12,647 nucleotides of DNA. It comes from DAOUFU01 sp034429275 (GTDB lineage: Bacteria; Chloroflexota; Anaerolineae; Aggregatilineales; Aggregatilineaceae). The stretch lies in NCBI GenBank assembly GCA_034429275.1, contig DAOUFU010000356.1:1-12647 (forward strand). Reading direction: 5' to 3'. How positions within the stretch are numbered: position 1 is the first letter of the stretch; each line of letters starts with the position of its first letter. Below the pieces are notes generated by a model. The model was given only the letters and a program-made list of their open reading frames with translations. It had not been told where the DNA came from and ran no database searches. The translations under genes and the position numbers were made by a program. Positions 1-9,654 of the stretch are shown here, piece by piece.

Positions 1-690
1 GTGGCGCAACACTGTTCGGATCGCTGATACCGCGCTCTTGCATGGCTCGCCACAGGTTCCACAGCGGAATGCCACCTGTGCCAGACTGACTCGCGACCTC
101 CACGATGGCCTGGTTGTACGGTGCGAGCTGCTCTGTTGTGTAGCCATTGCCCGCCGGGATCGTCGCCAGCACCGGGATCACCCCGTAGGTGCTCAGGCTG
201 TCCAGCACCAACACCTGCAGCTCGCTGCGGAACTGATCCGGGTTCATGTACGTCACGTTAGGCGCACTGAAGCTGATCAGCGCGATGCTGGGCCGGGTTG
301 CCTGGTACTCACATGACAGCGGTGTGCCACCGAGCACATCACATGGCGGTCCCGCCGGTGTTGGGCCAGACAGATTTTCGATGCCGTAGCCCTCTTCAGC
401 GGCCACACTGTCCACATTAAAGCTGTTGATCGTCGGGTCGATGCTGGCACGCACCGAGGTTGCCGCATAGACATCGATCAGCGCCTGCAGACCGCCGAAG
501 CTGTCAAGATTGTAGCTGCCCGGCACAGCGAACGGCTTCATGAAGTTGTCGCTGTCCATCGCATCATCGCCGACTTTGGCGAATGCGCCCGCTTGATTAC
601 CGAAGTTCGTCATGCCGCTCCAGTAGACCTGCTGCAGCGACTGCGCCATCTGTCCGGAGATCGCTGGCACGACCGGGTAATCCATCAGGT
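1..690 (-). other. SGNH/GDSL-hydrolase-like domain with altered catalytic blocks (domain within the lipoprotein)
   Basis: Residues about 1410-1638 match the pattern of a GDSL-type domain often found at the C-terminus of Chloroflexota lipoproteins: a block-I-like FAKVGDDAMDSDNFMKPF, a strand IALISFSAPNVTYM, then YGVIPVLATIP, YNQAIVEVA and IPLWNLWRAM. Three catalytic positions look changed. The block I GDS is GDD (Gly1449-Asp1450-Asp1451), so the nucleophilic Ser is absent. The expected FGxND of block III is FSAPN (Ser1550-Asn1553). The last visible residues, SVAP, sit where a DGVH-type His is expected. The domain is therefore probably non-hydrolytic. The fold assignment is pattern recognition by eye, and the His comparison is limited by the window edge. 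Confidence 0.6.
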
Positions 691-3600
691 TGAAAGTGGG
701 CTGTGCCTGGGCCACGATGACGTTGAAGCTGGTCGTCAAGACCCCACCATTGGCATCATCAAGCGTGACATCTACCCATGTGTCGCCTGGGGCAACCCCT
801 GTGATCACAATACTGTCTCCGCCCACTGCTTGCGCCTCGGCGATGCCCTGGTTCTGCGACAGGGCCGTCACCACCACCAGGTCGCCGTCCGGGTCGCTCA
901 CCACAATCGCCACCGTGACCTGCTCGCCCGCATTAACGCTCTGGTTCGGGATCGGATTGGGCTGGATGCTCGGCGGGTTGTTGACGCCCTGCACCGTAAC
1001 CAGGAACGCAGTAGTGACCTGTGGGTTGATGCCGTCGCTCACCGAAACTGTGACCGTCGCCGTGCCACCCGCCACCGCTGAGAGGTTGATGACTCCTGGC
1101 GCGCTCACAAACGCGTTCACCACGCCCGGATTGTCCGAAGTAGCGGTGACCGTCAGCGGGTCGCCATTATCATCGCGCGCTGCGTACGCCACGTCCAGCG
1201 ATTGCCCAGCTGTCATACTCTGCGGCCCGATCGGGTCGATCACCGGCGGCACGTTCGGCGCAGCAACATTCACCGTGAACGTAGTCGTGATAGGCGGGTT
1301 GATGCCGTCGCTCACCGAAACCGTGACCGTCGCTGTACCACCCGCAACTGCCGAGAGATTGATGACTCCTGGCGCGCTCACAAACGCGTTCACCACGCCC
1401 GGATTGTCCGAAGTGGCTGTGACCGTCAGCAGGTCGCCGTTATCATCGCGCGCTGCGTAGGCCACGTCCAGCGATGCGCCCGCAGTCAGGCTCTGCGACT
1501 CGATCGGGTCGATCACCGGCGGCACGTTCGGCGCGGCAACATTTACCGAGAAGGTGGTAGTCACCGCCGGGTTGACGCCATCATTCACCGAAACGGTCAC
1601 GGTGGCTGAACCTGCCGATAGGGCCGAAAGGTTGATCATGCCGGGAGCGCTCACGACTGCAGTCACCACGCCGGGATTATCCGAAGTGGCCGTGACCGTC
1701 AGAAGGTCACCGTTGTCATCGCGTGCAGCGTAAGCCACATCCAGCACCCCACCCGCGACCAGAGTCTGCGGCCCAATTGGGTCAATCACCGGCGGCACAT
1801 TGGCCATCGCCACGTTCACCGAGAAAGTAGTCGTCACCGGCGGGTTGACACCATCGTTCACCGAAACCGTGACCGTAGCCGTGCCAGCTGCCACGCCAGA
1901 GAGCTGGATCACGCCGGGCGCGCTCACCCCGGCAGTCACAACTCCGGGGTTATCCGAACTGGCAGTGACTGTCAGGGGGTCGCCATTATCATCGCGCGCT
2001 GCGTAGGCCACGTCCAGCGAATCGCCCACCGTCAGGTTTTGCGGCCCGATAGGGTCGATCACTGGCGGCACATTAGCTGGCGCAACCGACACACCGAATG
2101 TCGTGGTCACCGGCGTGTTGACACCATCGTTCACTGAAACCGTGACCGTAGCCGTGCCCGCTGCCACGCCAGAGAGCTGGATCACGCCGGGCGCGCTCAC
2201 CACGGCAGTCACAATGCCGGGGTTATCCGAACTGGCAGTGACCGTCAGCGAGTCGCCGTTACCATCGCTGGCCGTGTAGGGCACATCCAGCGATTCCCCC
2301 GCCGTCAGGCTCTGCGGCCCGATGGGATCGATGGTTGGCGGCACATTTGCCTGCTTGACTGTAACTGCGAAGGTCGTAGTCACCGGCGAGTTCTTGCCGT
2401 CGCTCACCGTCAGCGTGACAGTTGCCGCCCCCTCGTTCGAGGCCGTCAAGGTGATGACACCTGCTACATTCACCGCCGCCTGGACGACACTGTCGTTATC
2501 CGAAGCCGCAGTCGCAGTCAGCGGATCGCCATCGGCATCACTGGCCCCATAGAACACATCACGTACTTCACCGGTCGCCAGTTCTTGGGCATCGATAGGA
2601 TTTACCGTCGGCGGGTCATTGACATCCTGTACCGTTACGGCAAAGGTGGTAGTGACTGCGGGGTTACGGCCATCATCTACGCTCAACGTGATCGTCGCAG
2701 TGCCTGCGCTGACCGCCGCCAATCGAACAGTCCCCGGTGTGCTGATACTTGCTGTCACCACGCCGGTATTGTCGGAAGTGACCGTCACCGTGAGTGTGTC
2801 CCCTTCAGGATCGGTGGCATTGTATGGCACATCCAGGCTTTCGGTCACCATCAGGCTCTGGGCAGCGATCGGGTCTACGCTCGGCGGCGCATTCGAGACA
2901 ACCTCGACCGTGAACGGCATGGTCACTGCCGGATTCTTGCCGTCTTGCACTGTAAGTGTAACCGTCGCAGTGCCGGCGCTAATCGCTTCTAGCCTGATTG
3001 TGCCGGCTGAAGGCACAGACGCAGTGACCACACTCGTGTTGTCCGATGATGCGGTCGCAGTCAGGCTGTCACCATCTGGATCAACAGCAGTATAGGCAAC
3101 ATTCCTGGTTTCTCCATCCGCCAGGATTTGCATCGGGATCGTTTCGATGGAAGGCGCGATATTCAGCGCAGCCACCGATACGGTGAAACTGGTCGACACG
3201 GCGGGATTCCGGCCATCGCTGACCGTCAACGTAACTGTCGCCGTGCCCGCGCCTTGCGCCAGCAAACGAATGGTGCCCGGTGCCGTCACCGATGCCATCA
3301 CCACGCTGGCGTTATCGGAGTTGGCGTTCGGAGTCAATGCATCGCCATCAGGATCAAGCGCGATATAGCTCACATCGCGCGTCTCGCCCACCGACATCGT
3401 CTGAGGTGGGATACCCGCCAGAGTCGGGGGCCGGTTGCCGGTGGTTACTGCGACGGCAAATGTGCCGATTGTTGTCGCCAGGTCATCTCGCACCGCCAGA
3501 GTAACCGTCGCATACCCCGCAGAGATCGCCGACAGGCGAATGATACCGGTCGAGGTGATCTCCGCCGTGACAACGCCCGGTGTATCCGAATTCGCCGTTG

Positions 3601-4915
3601 CAGTGATGCGATCTCCATCCGGATCCGTCGCCACATAGGTCACATTCACGGTACTTCCTACCGTGAGGTTTTGGGTTGTCGGAATCTGATCGATGGTCGG
3701 CGCTCTGTTCACCCGGCCCACCGTCACCTGGAAGGCCGTATTCACGACTCCGCCTTTTCCATCGCTGGCCGTCACGGTCACATAAGCCGTGCCAGCCGTC
3801 ACCCCGGTGATCTGAACCGTCGTAGCATTCACCGCTGTTGCGGTCAGAACCGCGGGCGCGTTGGAGATCGCCGTCACCGTCAGCGAATCGCCATCAGGAT
3901 CGGAAGCGGCAATCGCCAGGTTCCGCGTTTGCCCCACATCAATTGTCTGGCTCACCAGCGGACTGATAGTCGGGGCGCGGTTTTGACCTCTGACCGTCAC
4001 CAGGAAGGCCGTGCTGACCAGGCCGCCGCGATTATCGTTCGCGGTCACCGTCACCGTTGCGGTCCCCGCCGTGACACCCGATATGGTGATCTGATTGGCC
4101 GCCGTCGCCTGTACGCCGACTATCGCCGGATTGCTTGACGAGACAAACAGGCTGATCGGATCACCATCGGGGTCGCTAACCACTACCGTGAGCACCGATG
4201 ACTGTCCTGCATCCAGCACCTGGCCGGGAATGGGATCAAGGCGAGGTGCCTGGTTCGGACGCGGGGTTGGCGTCTGAGTGGGCACCGCCGTTGCCTGAGT
4301 ATTTGATACGCGAATCGCCGTCACCAATGCGTAGGTCTCAGTGCCGTCGGTCAACCACACATGCAGCCGGAGTTGATAGGTGCCGTCGTTGACAGTACGC
4401 GTATCCCAGGCGGCCAACCCTCCGTTGATCACGGTCCGGCGCTGCGGTCCGCTGAGCGGATACCACAGGTTACTGGGGTTAGGATGCGGCCCCCATTCCA
4501 GGGCATATTGCAGGAAACGCGGATGACTGGCACTACCAACAATCGTCAGATAACCGGCCACCTGGCTGCCATCCACCGGGTACGAAATGCGTACGTCGTA
4601 AGGATAGGCTGTCGCGTAATAGTAGTAGGGTGTGGTCTGATATTGAAAAGGAGTCCAGGTTGGGAAGAACGCCAGCCGCGTCGGCGTCGGTTGGGCAGCA
4701 AAACCCTGGGTCGGCGTCGATGTGCGGAACGGGGTGAACGAAGGAATCGGAGTCCGGGTGCCCGGCGGCGTGATCGAAGCGGCCAGCGTGGGCACGGAAT
4801 CCGAATCAGTCTTTTCATCATCACCGGTGCTAAGGCTACACGCCAGCCCGGCCAGCAGTAGAATAACCATGACCAGGCCCGGTCGTATCCACAACGAGAA
4901 TCTGGAATGTCTCAT
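1..4915 (-). CDS. Giant repeat lipoprotein: T/P-rich stalk, 13 cadherin/Ig-like repeats, degenerate SGNH-like domain (3' end outside window)
   Basis: The frame is open from ATG 4915-4913 to the window edge, 1638 codons with no stop, so the C-terminus is missing. Residues 1-26 form a lipoprotein-type signal (MRHSRFSLWIRPGL, then a hydrophobic core ending LLLAGLAC). Cys26 is the likely lipidated residue, although Gly at -3 is not the classic lipobox. Residues 27-85 are an acidic then Thr/Pro-rich linker (TPPGTRTPIPSFTPF), common in Chloroflexota surface proteins. Residues about 88-200 look like a beta-sandwich domain (YPVDGSQV, WDTRTVNDGTYQLRL). Residues 221-1403 are 13 Ig/cadherin-like repeats of 90-91 aa. 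Residues about 1410-1638 resemble SGNH/GDSL hydrolases. The predicted role is an extracellular, probably calcium-stiffened stalk presenting a C-terminal binding domain. Adhesion or carbohydrate binding is inference only. It has its own promoter and SD (GGAAGG, 5 nt before ATG) and is separated from rpoB by a terminator. Confidence is high for the gene, moderate for the fold names, low for function. Confidence 0.88.
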   Translation of the reverse strand, partial: MRHSRFSLWIRPGLVMVILLLAGLACSLSTGDDEKTDSDSVPTLAASITPPGTRTPIPSFTPFRTSTPTQGFAAQPTPTRLAFFPTWTPFQYQTTPYYYYATAYPYDVRISYPVDGSQVAGYLTIVGSASHPRFLQYALEWGPHPNPSNLWYPLSGPQRRTVINGGLAAWDTRTVNDGTYQLRLHVWLTDGTETYALVTAIRVSNTQATAVPTQTPTPRPNQAPRLDPIPGQVLDAGQSSVLTVVVSDPDGDPISLFVSSSNPAIVGVQATAANQITISGVTAGTATVTVTANDNRGGLVSTAFLVTVRGQNRAPTISPLVSQTIDVGQTRNLAIAASDPDGDSLTVTAISNAPAVLTATAVNATTVQITGVTAGTAYVTVTASDGKGGVVNTAFQVTVGRVNRAPTIDQIPTTQNLTVGSTVNVTYVATDPDGDRITATANSDTPGVVTAEITSTGIIRLSAISAGYATVTLAVRDDLATTIGTFAVAVTTGNRPPTLAGIPPQTMSVGETRDVSYIALDPDGDALTPNANSDNASVVMASVTAPGTIRLLAQGAGTATVTLTVSDGRNPAVSTSFTVSVAALNIAPSIETIPMQILADGETRNVAYTAVDPDGDSLTATASSDNTSVVTASVPSAGTIRLEAISAGTATVTLTVQDGKNPAVTMPFTVEVVSNAPPSVDPIAAQSLMVTESLDVPYNATDPEGDTLTVTVTSDNTGVVTASISTPGTVRLAAVSAGTATITLSVDDGRNPAVTTTFAVTVQDVNDPPTVNPIDAQELATGEVRDVFYGASDADGDPLTATAASDNDSVVQAAVNVAGVITLTASNEGAATVTLTVSDGKNSPVTTTFAVTVKQANVPPTIDPIGPQSLTAGESLDVPYTASDGNGDSLTVTASSDNPGIVTAVVSAPGVIQLSGVAAGTATVTVSVNDGVNTPVTTTFGVSVAPANVPPVIDPIGPQNLTVGDSLDVAYAARDDNGDPLTVTASSDNPGVVTAGVSAPGVIQLSGVAAGTATVTVSVNDGVNPPVTTTFSVNVAMANVPPVIDPIGPQTLVAGGVLDVAYAARDDNGDLLTVTATSDNPGVVTAVVSAPGMINLSALSAGSATVTVSVNDGVNPAVTTTFSVNVAAPNVPPVIDPIESQSLTAGASLDVAYAARDDNGDLLTVTATSDNPGVVNAFVSAPGVINLSAVAGGTATVTVSVSDGINPPITTTFTVNVAAPNVPPVIDPIGPQSMTAGQSLDVAYAARDDNGDPLTVTATSDNPGVVNAFVSAPGVINLSAVAGGTATVTVSVSDGINPQVTTAFLVTVQGVNNPPSIQPNPIPNQSVNAGEQVTVAIVVSDPDGDLVVVTALSQNQGIAEAQAVGGDSIVITGVAPGDTWVDVTLDDANGGVLTTSFNVIVAQAQPTFNLMDYPVVPAISGQMAQSLQQVYWSGMTNFGNQAGAFAKVGDDAMDSDNFMKPFAVPGSYNLDSFGGLQALIDVYAATSVRASIDPTINSFNVDSVAAEEGYGIENLSGPTPAGPPCDVLGGTPLSCEYQATRPSIALISFSAPNVTYMNPDQFRSELQVLVLDSLSTYGVIPVLATIPAGNGYTTEQLAPYNQAIVEVASQSGTGGIPLWNLWRAMQERGISDPNSVAP
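707..4255 (-). repeat. 13 tandem 273-bp coding repeats (Ig/cadherin-like units)
   Basis: Each unit begins with Asn-x-Pro-Pro/Ala-Pro (NxPPVIDPIGPQ consensus), continues with a D-x-x-G-D motif, a TSDNPGVV-like strand, then GTATVTV and TTTFxVTV. Unit starts, at the upper coordinate of the Asn codon, are 4255, 3982, 3709, 3436, 3163, 2893, 2620, 2347, 2074, 1801, 1528, 1255 and 982. Eleven of the twelve intervals are exactly 273 bp and one is 270 bp. The acidic motif is DPDGD in units 1-5 and 13, DPEGD in unit 6, DADGD in unit 7, DGNGD in unit 8 and DDNGD in units 9-12. It resembles the calcium-binding loops of cadherin-like and He_PIG-type bacterial domains. Units 8-12 are much more alike at DNA level than units 1-7. 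Confidence 0.93.
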
Positions 4916-4920
4916 GATAC

Positions 4921-4926
4921 CCTTCC
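4921..4926 (-). promoter_or_regulatory. Ribosome binding site of the lipoprotein gene
   Basis: The minus strand reads GGAAGG, then GTATC, then ATG (4915-4913). This supports the ATG that gives a complete lipoprotein signal peptide. Confidence 0.65.
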
Positions 4927-4964
4927 ATGGCGCATTGGCGCTGTAACGAGCGCTATTATTTGCG

Positions 4965-4993
4965 ATTGTACAACCGTTCCAATACCCATACAA
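4965..4993 (-). promoter_or_regulatory. Candidate sigma-70-type promoter of the lipoprotein gene
   Basis: On the minus strand, TTGTAT (4993-4988) and TACAAT (4970-4965) are separated by 17 nt. The -10 matches the consensus at 5 of 6 positions and the -35 at 3 of 6. It lies between the rpoB terminator and the lipoprotein ATG, giving a short leader of roughly 40 nt. The box TACAAT is part of a small TTGTACAA palindrome (4967-4974). Confidence 0.5.
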
Positions 4994-5049
4994 CACGGCT
5001 GCCAGACGCCAAGCACACGCCTACCCCACCGCCCCCCTTCCCTACAAGG

Positions 5050-5081
5050 AAAAAAACAGGTGGGCGTGCAGCCCACCTGTT
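5050..5081 (-). terminator. rpoB: Rho-independent terminator of rpoB
   Basis: On the minus strand, the perfect stem ACAGGTGGGC / GCCCACCTGT with a 5-nt loop is followed by seven T residues (plus-strand A run 5050-5056). It begins about 30 nt after the rpoB stop codon. The T run is only on the minus-strand side, so it serves rpoB. It separates rpoB from the lipoprotein gene and argues against an rpoB operon extending further. Confidence 0.92.
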
Positions 5082-5111
5082 GACATCTAGATGATTTTGC
5101 CCGCCAACTGC

Positions 5112-9077
<3,966 letters not shown>

Positions 9078-9083
9078 TCATCA

Positions 9084-9089
9084 CTCCTC
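9084..9089 (-). promoter_or_regulatory. rpoB: Ribosome binding site of rpoB
   Basis: Minus-strand GAGGAG is followed by TGATGA and the ATG at 9077-9075. The spacing is ideal and fixes the rpoB start. Confidence 0.85.
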
Positions 9090-9130
9090 GAAAGCCACTA
9101 CAGGCAGACACAACCATCCGAGACAATACA

Positions 9131-9200
9131 AAGACGATGGAGGATGTTATGGAGCTAAATGTCTCCTCATAGGGTATCAAATGATGATGGAGGTTGTTCA
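9131..9200. repeat. Imperfect 20-bp direct repeat in the rpoB leader
   Basis: The plus-strand segments at 9131-9150 and 9181-9200 share a core GATGGAGG-(A/T)-TGTT, match at 15 of 20 positions by eye, and are offset by exactly 50 bp. On the minus strand the copies read as pyrimidine-rich AACAxCCTCCATC elements in the 5' leader of rpoB. Function unknown. Confidence 0.35.
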
Positions 9201-9204
9201 ATGT

Positions 9205-9214
9205 TGTCTAGACA
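9205..9214. promoter_or_regulatory. Perfect 10-bp palindrome just downstream of the rpoB promoter
   Basis: TGTCTAGACA is a perfect palindrome lying about 17-26 nt after the predicted rpoB transcription start. Its position would suit an operator or pause-related site, but a single short palindrome can arise by chance. Confidence 0.25.
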
Positions 9215-9237
9215 GATTTATGGGGTTCAGAACTTTT

Positions 9238-9265
9238 AGTATACCATGAGATTTCGCGATGTCAA
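9238..9265 (-). promoter_or_regulatory. rpoB: Sigma-70-type promoter of rpoB
   Basis: On the minus strand a perfect TTGACA (9265-9260) is followed after 16 nt by TATACT (9243-9238), which matches TATAAT at 5 of 6 positions. Transcription would begin near 9231, giving a leader of about 150 nt before rpoB. This is the strongest promoter-like sequence in the window and fits a housekeeping gene transcribed alone. Confidence 0.85.
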
Positions 9266-9640
9266 CGATAGATTCATTTGGTGCGCGAGCAAAACCTGAT
9301 AGGGAGTTTTCGAGCGAGAGTCCGGCCCCGCCCTGTGCACCTCTCCGGTAAATTTTCAGGGAGGCGGCCAAACGGCTTGAGGCTGCTATCCGCTTAGGGA
9401 TGTGACCAAACCATCAGCGATTCGTGCCGGTCGCTTTGCCAAGCGAGTGCCCATCAACCTTTGCTCGCACTCATCTTTTGGGCTGAGAGATGAGTGTTTG
9501 TGACGCTCCGTGCCACAGAGCCGGAGCGGCGGTCAGAAATAAGATACACCCAGGCTGAGTGTGTTCTTTCACTTGCGTATTGAGGAAATCCGCCTGTAAC
9601 ATACAGACTGACGGTGTGATCCGGCGCATTGCCAGCAGGC
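9266..9640. other. Divergent intergenic region, upstream part, no gene recognised
   Basis: No open frame here looks like a real protein gene, and no tRNA or known riboswitch was recognised. The region lies between the rpoB promoter and the TIR/PP2C gene. It contains the three stem-loops described separately and a weaker one around 9341-9367 (CCTCTC paired with GGGAGG). A weak plus-strand promoter-like pair, TTGCGT (9573-9578) and TAACAT (9597-9602) with an 18-nt spacer, might serve the downstream gene. It is not convincing. The length (nearly 400 bp) and the hairpins suggest a structured leader or a small RNA. Confidence 0.4.
9431..9528 (+). other. Three consecutive stem-loops upstream of the TIR/PP2C gene
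   Basis: The first is TCGCTT (9431-9436), loop TGCC, AAGCGA (9441-9446). The second is CACTCATCT (9468-9476) paired with AGATGAGTG (9488-9496), a 9-bp perfect stem. The third is CGCTCCG (9504-9510) paired with CGGAGCG (9522-9528). None is followed by a proper U-run, so they are not clear intrinsic terminators. They may form a structured RNA leader or protein-binding sites. The stems were read directly from the sequence. The function is unknown. Confidence 0.45.
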
Positions 9641-9645
9641 AGGAG
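9641..9645 (+). promoter_or_regulatory. Ribosome binding site selecting the ATG at 9655
   Basis: AGGAG is followed by a 9-nt spacer and ATG. The longer frame could start at GTG 9559, but no Shine-Dalgarno sequence precedes it and the extra 32 residues (MCSFTCVLRKSACNIQ...) do not belong to the TIR fold. Confidence 0.65.
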
Positions 9646-9654
9646 TTGGTCGGG

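Noticed and set aside
707..4255. Possible CRISPR-like or satellite DNA array
   Set aside because: The 273-bp period is a multiple of three, the units keep one open frame, and the variation is protein-like. It is a coding repeat.
593..4392. Many plus-strand open frames (up to 336 aa) in the lipoprotein region
   Set aside because: They reappear with the 273-bp period as mirror images of the repeat units on the minus strand, where one uninterrupted frame with a signal peptide explains the whole region.
9559..9654. N-terminal extension of the TIR protein from GTG 9559
   Set aside because: There is no Shine-Dalgarno sequence before it and the extension precedes the TIR fold. ATG 9655 has AGGAG at 9641-9645.
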